Both the position numbers and the translations under genes were made by a program. Positions 8,055-17,106 of a stretch of DNA of 64,000 nt are shown piece after piece. The DNA comes from Acinetobacter corruptisaponis. GTDB lineage: Bacteria > Pseudomonadota > Gammaproteobacteria > Pseudomonadales > Moraxellaceae. The stretch is taken from positions 1,483,962 to 1,547,961 of the forward strand of contig NZ_CP125669.1 of assembly GCF_030053775.1 (NCBI RefSeq). The letters run 5' to 3'. The stretch's first letter is position 1; every line of letters starts with the position of its first letter. The notes under the pieces are model-generated. The model made no database searches and had not been told where the DNA came from. It was given only the letters and a program-made list of their open reading frames with translations.

Positions 8055-9164
8055 CTAGAATTTAAATTCCAAACCACTTCCGACTACAGGTTGCTTGTCT
8101 TTGGCACTTGCCTGTTCAAAAGTTGAGTAGCCTGTATAAGCATAGGCTTTCACCTGTTTGCTAAATGAATAATCGCTGCCTATAAGCAACTGTCTGGCCT
8201 CAAAGTTAGCCTCACCATTTTTAAAACTGGTAGAGTTTTGACTATATTGCGCTTTCACAGCCCATTTTGATTGATGAGGGAATTTATATTCAGCCCCAAT
8301 CAGCCAGCCCTGCGAATCATCAATATTGACCGCAGCAGCATCATTGCCCTGCTGATCTGCAACCTTAGAGGTTTGGTATAAGGTTTTTAGGGCCAAGCCC
8401 TCTACTGGGGTTAAACGACCAATCAAACGTAGTGTATTGGCTGCTGCAAAAACCTCATCAACCTGGGTTTCAGTATCTTTGGCGTTCAGTAATCCATGAC
8501 CTAAAAAATCACTGGGTATCGCCTTGTCATAGCCAACACCCACAAGGAACAATGGATGGGCATAACTCAGCGAAGCAGACCATGCATCGCCCAGACCTCC
8601 ACCAGCGGTATTCACTCCACCACGGCCATCATCCTTAATTTGACCACCCTCTCCTGTTGCAAGCAGGACCCTGGTTTCCAAACTTCCACCTTTCAGCTCA
8701 ATTTCAGGAGAATCATATACCACGACATTGTTGACACGGTTTTCACCTGTCATGATTCCTGTTACATCGGCCTTGTTGCCAATATAGTTGTTGAAGCTGT
8801 CTACTGGGCTCGACAATTCTTTTAATGGCGTATTATGTTTACCAATTTTGATGGCCCCAAAACGTTCATCCTTTAGTCCTACAAAACGATTACGTTGCGA
8901 CCAGTCCGTTTTATCCCCGTCTGCATAAAATGCCCATTCTGCCAAATAAATGGCACTGAGGTTTTTAGTTAACCTTTCCTCACCCTTGATGCCCAGAAAG
9001 GAACTATTGCTACTCACTTTCCATACATCACGATCCGCCATATGCGCATTGTTTTCAGGCAAATAGTCTAAACTTGCATCAATCTCGCCATAAATCCTTG
9101 GAGCTGCAAACGTTGAACTCACCATAAGACTCAACATTGTTGCAAAGGCAATTTTTATCTTCAC
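8055..9164 (-). CDS. Gram-negative general porin
   Basis: 369 residues with a signal peptide cut after TFAA (residues 1-20). The mature start RIYGEIDASLDYL, repeated amphipathic strands, the FVGLKDERFGAIKIGKH segment and a C-terminal SGLEFKF ending in aromatic Phe are those of a trimeric 16-strand porin of the Neisseria/Burkholderia type. It should form a diffusion channel in the outer membrane. It lies 143 bp downstream of a CitMHS transporter on the same strand, so tricarboxylate or dicarboxylate passage is a reasonable guess. A hairpin in the gap suggests the two can be transcribed separately. Substrate selectivity is not readable from the sequence. Confidence 0.85.
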   Translation of the reverse strand: MKIKIAFATMLSLMVSSTFAAPRIYGEIDASLDYLPENNAHMADRDVWKVSSNSSFLGIKGEERLTKNLSAIYLAEWAFYADGDKTDWSQRNRFVGLKDERFGAIKIGKHNTPLKELSSPVDSFNNYIGNKADVTGIMTGENRVNNVVVYDSPEIELKGGSLETRVLLATGEGGQIKDDGRGGVNTAGGGLGDAWSASLSYAHPLFLVGVGYDKAIPSDFLGHGLLNAKDTETQVDEVFAAANTLRLIGRLTPVEGLALKTLYQTSKVADQQGNDAAAVNIDDSQGWLIGAEYKFPHQSKWAVKAQYSQNSTSFKNGEANFEARQLLIGSDYSFSKQVKAYAYTGYSTFEQASAKDKQPVVGSGLEFKF

Positions 9165-9257
9165 TTTGTTTTCCTAACCGTATAAAAAAGTCAAAATATC
9201 CCTATTTCGTTTGCTAAAAACGAAAATGAACAGTTCAATCTTAAATAATTAAAAGAA

Positions 9258-9291
9258 GATGCTTTTATATGCTTAGGCCTATAAAAGCATC
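9258..9291 (-). terminator. Stem-loop after the CitMHS gene
   Basis: GATGCTTTTATA pairs with TATAAAAGCATC over a 10-base loop, 16 bases beyond the transporter stop. On the minus strand it is followed by TTCTTTTAATT. Confidence 0.65.
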
Positions 9292-9307
9292 ATGATGGAT
9301 CTATGTT

Positions 9308-10654
9308 TTATATGTGGTAAAACGGAAATACACCAAACACCAAGGCACTTCCCATCAATACACAACACGTAATAAATGCCCACTTTAAGGTAAATTTCTG
9401 ATGATCTGCCAATTCAACCGATGCCAAACCACATAACAGGTAAGTCGAGGGCACCAATGGCGACAGCAGGTGAATCGGCTGACCAATGATAGAGGCACGC
9501 GCAACCTCAACAGGACTAATACCGTAATGGGAAGCCGCCTCGGCAAGAATCGGTAAAACACCAAAATAAAAGGCATCGTTCGACATGAAGAATGTCAATG
9601 GCATACTCAATAGCCCTGTAATCGGTGCCATATAGGGTCCCATGCTGGTTGGAATCAGGGCCACAAACTCCTTGGACATTGCCTCAACCATGCCCGTTCC
9701 AGACAAGATGCCCGTAAACACGCCCGCAGCAAAAATAACTCCAACCACTGCCAGCACGCTGTCGGCATGGGTAGCGATACGCTTTTTCTGCATATTGACA
9801 CATGGATAATTCACGACCAGTGCGATACAGAAACCCAGCATAAATAAAATGGACATGGGTAAAAAGCCTTTCACCAAACATGCCATCAGGACTAAAGTGA
9901 GAATTGCATTAAACCAGCGTAAATGCGGACGCTGGGCCTCAACATCCTTTGAAATAGAAATGTTTTCAGCATGGCTAATATCGATCAGCTCAACAATGCC
10001 TAGACGCTTACGTTCATACATGCCATAAAGATAGGCAAGAAAGAATAACCATGCCGCAGCAATAATCATGGATGGAATCATGGGAATAAACACTTCACTT
10101 GCATCCACCTGAAGTGCGCTGGCTGCACGTGCTGTAGGCCCGCCCCACGGGGTGAGGTTCATTACACCACTACACAACAGCATCAGGCAGGTCATGATCA
10201 GCGGATTCATCCCCACACGCTTATACAACGGCATCATTGCCGCCACACAAATCATGTAAGTGGTTGAGCCATCACCATCCAGTGACACCAAAAAGGTTAA
10301 AAACACCGTTCCCAGGGTGATCTTTAATGGATCTCCCTTTACCTTTTTCAGAATCCACCGAACGGATGGGTCAAACAGGCCCGAGTCAATCATGATTGCA
10401 AAATACAGGATTGCAAAAAGAAGCATCACACCTGTTGGAGCAAGCTTCTTGATTCCCTCCAGCATATTATTGCCAAGGTCAACCAAGTGAATATGACTTA
10501 AACTTTCGAAGTAAAAACCTAATCCCCAGGCGATAATCGCAAACAGGAATGGGATTAAAATTAATGCAACTAATGCACTAAGACGTTTTGACATGATCAA
10601 ATACATAAAGCACAAGATCATGCTTATACCTAAAAAAGTAAGCATTTTAAGCAA
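9308..10654 (-). CDS. CitMHS-family citrate/metal:proton symporter
   Basis: 448 residues, the usual length for CitMHS, with about 12 predicted membrane helices. Recognisable parts are the N-terminal LTFLGISMILCFMYLIMSKRLSALVALI, SLDGDGSTTYMICVAAMMPLYKR, and TPWGGPTARAASALQVDASEVFIPMIP; the GGP/TPWGGP loop is characteristic of these carriers. It should bring complexed citrate or a similar tricarboxylate through the inner membrane using the proton gradient. The ATG at 10654 lies about 220 bp from an IS982 element, so its promoter region may have been affected by that insertion. Confidence 0.9.
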   Translation of the reverse strand: MLKMLTFLGISMILCFMYLIMSKRLSALVALILIPFLFAIIAWGLGFYFESLSHIHLVDLGNNMLEGIKKLAPTGVMLLFAILYFAIMIDSGLFDPSVRWILKKVKGDPLKITLGTVFLTFLVSLDGDGSTTYMICVAAMMPLYKRVGMNPLIMTCLMLLCSGVMNLTPWGGPTARAASALQVDASEVFIPMIPSMIIAAAWLFFLAYLYGMYERKRLGIVELIDISHAENISISKDVEAQRPHLRWFNAILTLVLMACLVKGFLPMSILFMLGFCIALVVNYPCVNMQKKRIATHADSVLAVVGVIFAAGVFTGILSGTGMVEAMSKEFVALIPTSMGPYMAPITGLLSMPLTFFMSNDAFYFGVLPILAEAASHYGISPVEVARASIIGQPIHLLSPLVPSTYLLCGLASVELADHQKFTLKWAFITCCVLMGSALVFGVFPFYHI

Positions 10655-10874
10655 TCCTTAGCATAATAAATTATTGTGGTTGATTTCCTAAACCACGCCA
10701 GATTCTATGCGATGTAGGACTGGACACCCCATTTAATTTAATTATACTGACACAACAATCATTCACATGAAAAATAAAATAAATATTTATACTATCAATT
10801 ATTTGATTTTTAATAAATTTTCAAAATACCAAATGAGACACCATGACTATGCATCAAAATAAAATATATAAATA

Positions 10875-11847
10875 ACCCGAATCTTGTTTAAGCCGATATT
10901 TCCATAATACGAATCATCGGCTTGTTTTGATGACATATTTGATAAGCACATAAAGATGCATAAATACCAGCTAAATAGCCTGCAACACTTCTCGCTCTAG
11001 TCGTCACTAGATTGTACGCCCCCTTCAGCAAACTGAATAAAGTTTCTATTTTATTGCGTTGTTTCAGATGGTATTCATCTGCTTTTGATAACTGTATAGA
11101 TTTCATGTTCTTTCGGTGATAGGTAATTAAATCAATATCTTGTACTCTTAATTTACTCTTTAATTCATGACTAATATAGCCACGATCAGCATACAATTTA
11201 GCAGTCATTCCTTTGACTAACTGTTCAACCATTTTTATATCTGCTGTATGCCCATTTGATAAAGCTGTGCTGAGTATTTCACCTGACTGATTCATAAGTA
11301 CATGCAACTTACAACCAAAGAACCAACCCATAGAACTTTTACCACGAGTTGCAATTGCTGCTAGCGATTTATGTCTTTTTATTCGCTGATTTTTACAGAC
11401 AGCCAATGTCGTTGAATCGATCCATAAATAAGAACTTTGCTGATCTTTCATCAGGGCGAAATGTAAGGCATGTAAAGCCAGTTGATGAGTATTGATCAGG
11501 TAAATCATACGTTGGTAACAAGGCAGGCTTTTGAATAAATGAAGATAGTTATGTCTCAGTGCCGTAAAGAATGCTTTAAAGTTATTGAAATGTGAATGTT
11601 TATACCAAATTGCAATAAAGACAATTTCAGAAATACTGAGCTGTGCAGGGCGAATTCTTAGGCATTTAAGATTTTGCTTTAAGAATTTCCAGTAAACTGA
11701 TTCAAATTTTAGAAAGAAATCATCAATTATACAGAATAATTGGGTACTATCGAACATAAGGACTAGAGTCGTAAGTTTTGTGTGGTAACTAACTGATGGC
11801 TCTAGTCCTTCTCTTTTTCAAGTCTATGGCTTATCCGTGATTCAGGT
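10875..11847 (-). mobile_element. IS982-family insertion sequence, copy 1
   Basis: The 973-bp element has imperfect terminal repeats, ACCCGAATCTTGTTTAAGCC at the left and ACCTGAATCACGGATAAGCC (reverse complement) at the right. A 6-bp direct repeat TAAATA flanks it (10869-10874 and 11848-11853), which marks a simple insertion. One intact transposase is encoded on the minus strand. Confidence 0.9.
10888..11757 (-). CDS. IS982-family transposase
   Basis: 289 residues, normal for IS982. The DDE catalytic residues are visible in YLWIDSTTLAVC, KLYADRGYISHEL and KIETLFSLLKGAYNL. The reading frame is intact. It is clearly related to the second copy at 13907-14785 but differs at roughly four positions in ten, so the two are different elements rather than recent duplicates. 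Confidence 0.94.
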   Translation of the reverse strand: MFDSTQLFCIIDDFFLKFESVYWKFLKQNLKCLRIRPAQLSISEIVFIAIWYKHSHFNNFKAFFTALRHNYLHLFKSLPCYQRMIYLINTHQLALHALHFALMKDQQSSYLWIDSTTLAVCKNQRIKRHKSLAAIATRGKSSMGWFFGCKLHVLMNQSGEILSTALSNGHTADIKMVEQLVKGMTAKLYADRGYISHELKSKLRVQDIDLITYHRKNMKSIQLSKADEYHLKQRNKIETLFSLLKGAYNLVTTRARSVAGYLAGIYASLCAYQICHQNKPMIRIMEISA

Positions 11848-11853
11848 TAAATA

Positions 11854-12329
11854 ATACCTATTTAAGATAAAAATGTTTCATATCCACCCCCTACAAGGTT
11901 ATAAATTAAGCACAAATATGATTATTTACTCATCAAAACCAACTTATATATGAGTTTTTAAGGAACATATAAATTTAACTTTATTAAAAACCAGGAATAT
12001 CACTTAAATATCTGTTTATAATAAAAACACATTATCTGGACATTATTTTTAGCTATATATTTATGGATATTTAAATAGAAATATTATTTTAATTAAATCC
12101 TATAAACTTTTATTTTTTAACAAATTATAGAATTTCATCTTTTATAACGGATCGAATTCTGGATTTTTCACCTATCTCTAGCCTTAAATTCCATGTAATT
12201 TTAATGCGCTATCTACAGACTGTTTGGAACAACTGAAATATAATCATTCAATCATTGCTTATTGACTCGTTTTAACATTAACTCGTAAACAAAAGATTTG
12301 CCCAACAAAAAAATATGGAAAGTGCAACA
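11854..12329. other. AT-rich intergenic region upstream of the aldehyde dehydrogenase gene
   Basis: About 470 bases with no convincing gene on either strand. It is very AT-rich and presumably carries the dehydrogenase promoter, but no clear -35/-10 pair stands out. The GGAAAG at 12316-12321 is the ribosome site for the start at 12330. Confidence 0.5.
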
Positions 12330-13790
12330 ATGAAATTTTCAAACCTACAGAACGATGAAAGTTCTGCCACTGAACAGATGCAACTGATCTTTAGCCAACA
12401 ACGGGCAAATTTCGACGCTGAGCCTTATCCCGACCTAGAATCAAGACGCACCAAGTTATTTAAGCTCAAAAAACAAATTATCCGTTATCAGGATGTCATC
12501 GCGGCAGCCATCAACACGGACTTTAGTTCACGGTCCATAGATGAATCCAAACTGCTGGACTTACTTGGTTCGGTTCTGGAAGCTGAACATGCCATCCGCC
12601 ACCTACGTCGCTGGATGCGTCCAAGCAAGCGCAGTACTGAATTGCTGTTTTTATCCAACCGTTTACGTGTGCAATACCAACCCAAAGGTGTGGTGGGTGT
12701 GGTTGTACCCTGGAATTTTCCCGTTTATCTGGCACTAGGTCCATTGGTTGCAGCGCTTGCCGCAGGTAATCGAGTGATGATCAAACTGCCAGAAGTGACT
12801 CCTGCCACCAATGCCGTGGTAAAGCGCATGCTGGGCGAAATTTTCAAAGAGGATGAAGTTGCCGTGTTTGGCGAGGAAATTACTGACCCTGCGCAATTCA
12901 CCTCATTACCGTTTAACCATATTGTCTTTACAGGCTCTCCTGCGATTGGACGGGTGGTCATGCGTGCAGCGGCAGAAAATCTAACCCCAGTTACCCTTGA
13001 GCTTGGCGGAAAGTCCCCTGCCTTGGTCAGCCGTCATTATCCTTTGGCCGATGCTGCTAAACGGGTTCTGCATGGTAAGGCAACCAACTGTGGGCAGATT
13101 TGTGTTGCGCCAGACTACGCACTGGTTCCAAAAGAAAAGATTGATGAATTTGTAGAAGAATGCAAATCCAATTTCGCCGCCATGTATGGCAACAATATCA
13201 GCAACAACACAAATTACACCTCTATCGTCAATGACCGCCATTTGAAACGTCTTCAGGAAATACTGGAAGATGCAAAACAAAACGGCGCTCATATTATTGC
13301 CTGTGGTGAATATAATCCTAAGCAGGATGCCCGCCGTATGCCTGTGCATATTGTGCTGAACTGTACGCCACAGATGCGGATTATGAAAGAAGAACTGTTT
13401 GGCCCAATCTTACCGATCGTGGCCTATGACACACTGGACGATGCGATCAATTTTATTAAGGCGGGCGAACGACCATTGGCCCTGTATTGCTTTACACATG
13501 ATGCCAATGAACGTGACTATATCCTGAAAAACACCCATTCTGGCGGTGTCACCATTAATGACTGGGGCTGGCATGTGGTAAACCATGATGCGCCTTTTGG
13601 TGGTATTGGAAATTCAGGAATGGGAACCTATCATGGTGAAGAGGGTTTCCGTGAACTTTCACATGCCAAAACTGTCTTTATTCGCCACCGCTTCTTCCCG
13701 ACCCAATTGTTCTACCCTCCTTATGGCACCTGGATACAAAAACTTGCCTTACGCTTCTTCCTAAAACAGGGCGATCCAAACCTGAAATAA
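12330..13790 (+). CDS. Coniferyl-aldehyde-dehydrogenase-type NAD(P)-dependent aldehyde dehydrogenase
   Basis: 486 residues from the ATG at 12330, which has GGAAAG 8 bases before it; an ATG at 12315 has no such site. Class-3-like aldehyde dehydrogenase features are present: VVPWNFPVYLALGPLVAALAAGN (cofactor fold), FTGSPAIGR, ELGGKSPAL with the general-base Glu, and NCGQICVAPDY with the catalytic Cys. The C-terminal tail is hydrophobic and basic, as in relatives that lack a true membrane anchor. It oxidises an aldehyde to the acid in the cytoplasm. Family members are called coniferyl aldehyde dehydrogenase, but in this lipid-storing genus a long-chain fatty aldehyde is just as likely. Two FadL-like channels lie downstream, beyond an IS. 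Confidence 0.88.
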   Translation: MKFSNLQNDESSATEQMQLIFSQQRANFDAEPYPDLESRRTKLFKLKKQIIRYQDVIAAAINTDFSSRSIDESKLLDLLGSVLEAEHAIRHLRRWMRPSKRSTELLFLSNRLRVQYQPKGVVGVVVPWNFPVYLALGPLVAALAAGNRVMIKLPEVTPATNAVVKRMLGEIFKEDEVAVFGEEITDPAQFTSLPFNHIVFTGSPAIGRVVMRAAAENLTPVTLELGGKSPALVSRHYPLADAAKRVLHGKATNCGQICVAPDYALVPKEKIDEFVEECKSNFAAMYGNNISNNTNYTSIVNDRHLKRLQEILEDAKQNGAHIIACGEYNPKQDARRMPVHIVLNCTPQMRIMKEELFGPILPIVAYDTLDDAINFIKAGERPLALYCFTHDANERDYILKNTHSGGVTINDWGWHVVNHDAPFGGIGNSGMGTYHGEEGFRELSHAKTVFIRHRFFPTQLFYPPYGTWIQKLALRFFLKQGDPNLK

Positions 13791-13812
13791 AACTTATTTT
13801 GCAGGCGCACTC

Positions 13813-13845
13813 GAAAATACATGGATTTTCCGTCCATGTATTTTC
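13813..13845 (+). terminator. Terminator-like hairpin after the aldehyde dehydrogenase gene
   Basis: GAAAATACATGGA pairs perfectly with TCCATGTATTTTC over a 7-base loop, 22 bases past the stop. The T run is interrupted. Confidence 0.65.
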
Positions 13846-13899
13846 TACCCATCTCCCAGATAAATTTTATAAGTAAAAATTGTCCCTAGATTTTATTTA

Positions 13900-14874
13900 A
13901 CCCCAGTTACGGATAAGCCAAAGAATTAACCACATGAATTTGAGGCTTATTCTTCTGACAAAGCTGATAAGCACATAAAGAGGAAAATACACCTGATAAG
14001 AAACCCGCAATTGAACGATGTTTTCCTGTGACCAAATGGTATTTTTCTTTCAGTAAACCTATTAACGTTTCAATTCTTTTTCGTTGACGTAAGTGAAATT
14101 CATCAGAAAATGGTAATAGCATAACTTTCATATTCTTTCTAGGATAGGTAATTAAATCAATGCCTTGCTCTTTAAGAGTTTCTTTTAGTGCTTGGCTGAT
14201 ATATCCCCGATCACCATAGACTCTTGCTGATAATCCATCAACTAGTTTTTCTACCTTTCTAATATCAGCAATATGTCCATTCGAGATATCTGAATTTACA
14301 ATCTCCCCTTGATGATTCATCAACAGGTGTAATTTACAACCATAAAACCACCCCATAGAACTTTTACCACGAGAAGCAATATCATCTAAAGCATGATGTT
14401 CTTTAGGAATTCTTTTATTTTTACATACAGGCAAAGGTGTCGAATCAATCCATAGATATGAATCTTCCTTATGCTGATTTAACGCATAATGCAAAGCATG
14501 AATCGCAAGCTGATGTTGATTGATAAGAGTAAGTATATTTTTATAACAAGGTAACTCTTTAAACAACCTGCTTTCATATTGACATAGAAGTTGGAAAAAA
14601 GCTTTAAAGTTATGCATTTGAGAAGCTTTATAGCAAATGGAGATCGTCACAATTTCAGACAAGGAGAGTGTGGCTTGTCGGATACGTTGACGTTTCTTCT
14701 CCTGTTTGAGGAATTGCCAATAGATAGGTTCAAACTTTTTGAAAAAATCATCAACACTACAAAAAATTTCTGTAAAATCGTACATGGTAGTTAGAGCTTT
14801 TAGGTTGTGTCGTAACTTTCTAAATTGTTCTAACTACTTTTTTTTCAAGTCAATTTCTTATCCGTAATTCAGGT
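13900..14874 (-). mobile_element. IS982-family insertion sequence, copy 2
   Basis: The 975-bp element has terminal repeats ACCCCAGTTACGGATAAG at the left and ACCTGAATTACGGATAAG (reverse complement) at the right. A 6-bp direct repeat TATTTA flanks it (13894-13899 and 14875-14880). The repeat is the reverse complement of the TAAATA duplicated by copy 1, so both elements chose the same hexamer. Confidence 0.9.
13907..14785 (-). CDS. IS982-family transposase
   Basis: 292 residues with intact frame. Catalytic residues are seen in YLWIDSTPLPVC, RVYGDRGYISQAL and RIETLIGLLKEKYHL. The N-terminal YDFTEIFCSVDDFFKKFEPIYW parallels copy 1 but is diverged. It lies on the minus strand, opposite to the dehydrogenase and FadL genes on either side. 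Confidence 0.94.
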   Translation of the reverse strand: MYDFTEIFCSVDDFFKKFEPIYWQFLKQEKKRQRIRQATLSLSEIVTISICYKASQMHNFKAFFQLLCQYESRLFKELPCYKNILTLINQHQLAIHALHYALNQHKEDSYLWIDSTPLPVCKNKRIPKEHHALDDIASRGKSSMGWFYGCKLHLLMNHQGEIVNSDISNGHIADIRKVEKLVDGLSARVYGDRGYISQALKETLKEQGIDLITYPRKNMKVMLLPFSDEFHLRQRKRIETLIGLLKEKYHLVTGKHRSIAGFLSGVFSSLCAYQLCQKNKPQIHVVNSLAYP

Positions 14875-14880
14875 TATTTA

Positions 14881-15255
14881 GTATTTAAAATTTAACTATT
14901 CATTTAAAAATCACTTCAGATTTCTATTTTTAAAAAGCTGAAACATCAATAAAAATCCTAGTTTTTACAAAAAATCCTTGACCTTACAAAATTTTTTTTT
15001 AGTAAAAATGCAAAAAATTGGCCTTACCATCTTAAAGTAATAGTTTATATTTTTCATCATATTATTAATAAAAACACAGGTGTATATTAAATTTTATAGC
15101 ATTTTTTTTGTTCAATTTCATGTAATCAATCGTACTGACTAGTTCATTTAGAACATTTACTCTTATTTTAATTATGGTATTTTTGTTACATGAAGTTATA
15201 GCCAATCATAGCTTCGTCAATACTTAGAATCTTGAAGTTCAAGGAAAGATTTAAA
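14881..15255. other. AT-rich leader region before the first FadL-like gene
   Basis: About 375 bases between the IS982 copy and the channel gene. No gene is visible on either strand. AAGGA at 15241-15245 is the ribosome site of the next gene. The rest is A/T-rich with no repeat or operator that I can support. Confidence 0.5.
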
Positions 15256-16824
15256 ATGAAATTAAAATATCTTAGCACTGCCATGATCTTAGCGACGCTA
15301 CCTGCAACTGGAGCTTTTGCAGCAGCATTGGATCGTTCAGGTCAGTCAATGTCTGCTTTTTTCCAACCAGGAAATTATTTTGAAGCTGGTATTTCGGTTC
15401 TAGATCCAACAGTAAAAGGCAAAGAAGCTGGCGAATCGCTTCAACCACACCGTGATATTGGTGATATGGCTGATGACTATTATTTTCCAAGCGCTGCCTT
15501 AAAATTACAGGTTACTGACCAGTTTTCATTTGGCTTGCTTTATGACCAACCATTTGGTGCAAAAGCTGCTTACTCAGGTCAAAACGTTTTCGTAGGTAGC
15601 AGCAGCGATACCGTTTTACCAAAACCACGTTTAGATGCAATGGCGGCAGATAAAATCTCTGGGGCAGTAAATGATACTGTTGCCCTTTTGACTACTGGTG
15701 CAACACTACCAACCAATCATGATTTATATGCACAACAGCAAAAAGTTCAAGGCACAATCAACGCTCTTGTACAACAACAAATGGCAGCAAACCCAGGTGC
15801 TCCAGAAGCAGTGATTCGTCCAGCAGTGATTGCTGGGGTAAAAGCCCAAATTACGCCAGATGTTACAAAAACTGTAACAGATAAAGTTGAGGCTGGTATT
15901 ACGGGGGTAAATAAATTATTACCTGGTCAAGGTGGAACTAACGTCGAAGTTGACAGCCAGAACATTGCTTTCGTCTTTGGTTTCCAGCCAATTAAAAACA
16001 TTAATCTGTTTGCAGGTGGTGTGTATCAAACAATTAAGGGCGATGTTAGCTTACGCGGTACAGCCTATAGCGTTTTTAATGGTTATGATGCACATATCAA
16101 GGAAACTGGCGGTGCAGGCTGGTTGGTTGGTGCGGCTTACCAAATTCCTGAAATTGCATTAAAGGCATCAATCACCTACCGTTCAGAAATCGACCATGAT
16201 GTAAACATTAAGGAAAATATTTCTGCATTAGATGCCCTTTCTTTGTTGTATCCAACACCAGAAGCAGGTTTGGCCCGTGCCAAAGCAATTCGTGATGACA
16301 ACAATAAAGACACAACCATTACCACACCTCAATCAGTCAACCTGGATTTCCAGACAGGGATCATGGCAAACACCGTTGCCTTTGCCAACGTACGCTGGGT
16401 AAACTGGAAAGACTTTGCAATTCAACCATATCAGTTTGGTCTATTCTCTAAAGAAGTTGGTCCTGCGGTTAGCCGTCCAAATGGCTTCAATCTAGTTGAA
16501 TATTCTGATGACCAATGGTCAGTCAACGCGGGTGTTGGACGCAAGCTTAACGAACAATGGGCAGGTAACGTTTCTGTAGGCTGGGACTCTGGTGCGGGCA
16601 ACCCGATCACCACTTTAGGTCCAACAGAAGGTTACTGGAACCTTGGTCTTGGTGTTCAATACAGCCCTACTCCAGCAACCTTTATTGCGGGTGGTGTGAA
16701 ATATTTCTGGTTGGGTGATGCCAAGGCTCAAACAGGTGCTCAGGCGGGTGAAGATCGATATATCGCATCGTTTGAAGATAACAATGCAATCGCTTATGGC
16801 TTGAAAATTGGTTACCGTTTCTAA
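15256..16824 (+). CDS. FadL/OmpP1-family outer-membrane channel with a large extra loop
   Basis: 522 residues from the ATG at 15256, with AAGGA 10 bases upstream. The signal peptide ends at GAFAA; the mature start ALDRSGQSMSAFF and the C-terminus GLKIGYRF with its final Phe fit a 14-strand FadL barrel, which carries fatty acids or other hydrophobic compounds across the outer membrane. Compared with the tandem paralogue at 17107, residues about 109-231 replace a stretch of only some 19 residues. The insert is rich in Ala, Gln and Val and looks helical (DLYAQQQKVQGTINALVQQQ). It falls between two barrel strands, probably in an extracellular loop. The two genes share long identical segments near the C-terminus, so they arose by duplication. 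Confidence 0.88.
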   Translation: MKLKYLSTAMILATLPATGAFAAALDRSGQSMSAFFQPGNYFEAGISVLDPTVKGKEAGESLQPHRDIGDMADDYYFPSAALKLQVTDQFSFGLLYDQPFGAKAAYSGQNVFVGSSSDTVLPKPRLDAMAADKISGAVNDTVALLTTGATLPTNHDLYAQQQKVQGTINALVQQQMAANPGAPEAVIRPAVIAGVKAQITPDVTKTVTDKVEAGITGVNKLLPGQGGTNVEVDSQNIAFVFGFQPIKNINLFAGGVYQTIKGDVSLRGTAYSVFNGYDAHIKETGGAGWLVGAAYQIPEIALKASITYRSEIDHDVNIKENISALDALSLLYPTPEAGLARAKAIRDDNNKDTTITTPQSVNLDFQTGIMANTVAFANVRWVNWKDFAIQPYQFGLFSKEVGPAVSRPNGFNLVEYSDDQWSVNAGVGRKLNEQWAGNVSVGWDSGAGNPITTLGPTEGYWNLGLGVQYSPTPATFIAGGVKYFWLGDAKAQTGAQAGEDRYIASFEDNNAIAYGLKIGYRF

Positions 16825-16836
16825 TCAGTTTTTATG

Positions 16837-16868
16837 AAAAAAAGACCGTCTTATGATGGTCTTTTTTT
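16837..16868 (+). terminator. Terminator after the first FadL-like gene
   Basis: AAAAAAGACCGTC-TTAT-GATGGTCTTTTTTT begins 13 bases after the stop codon. Its presence suggests that the two tandem FadL-like genes are transcribed separately, at least in part. Confidence 0.85.
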
Positions 16869-17106
16869 CGCAAAAATTTTTCTACTTAATGATCAAAATA
16901 ACATTTAAGCATTTAAATTCCATTCATGGAAATACTCTTTATCTCACACAGCTTTACCAAACAATGAATATAGGTACATATAACTCAAGTAGTTTTCATG
17001 ACTTTATCAGTTCATTTATGGACATTTGTAAAAATATTTTGGTCAGTAAAAACTATGTTACTTTTCGCGCCATTCTTGTTACAAAGTGATATGAGAGAAA
17101 CCATCC

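Noticed and set aside
10875..14874. Composite transposon made of two IS982 copies carrying the aldehyde dehydrogenase gene
   Set aside because: Each IS has its own 6-bp target duplication and the transposases are well diverged, so two separate insertions explain the data better.
16853..17089. 78-codon frame between the two FadL-like genes
   Set aside because: It starts within the terminator of the first gene, has no ribosome site and an AT-driven composition.
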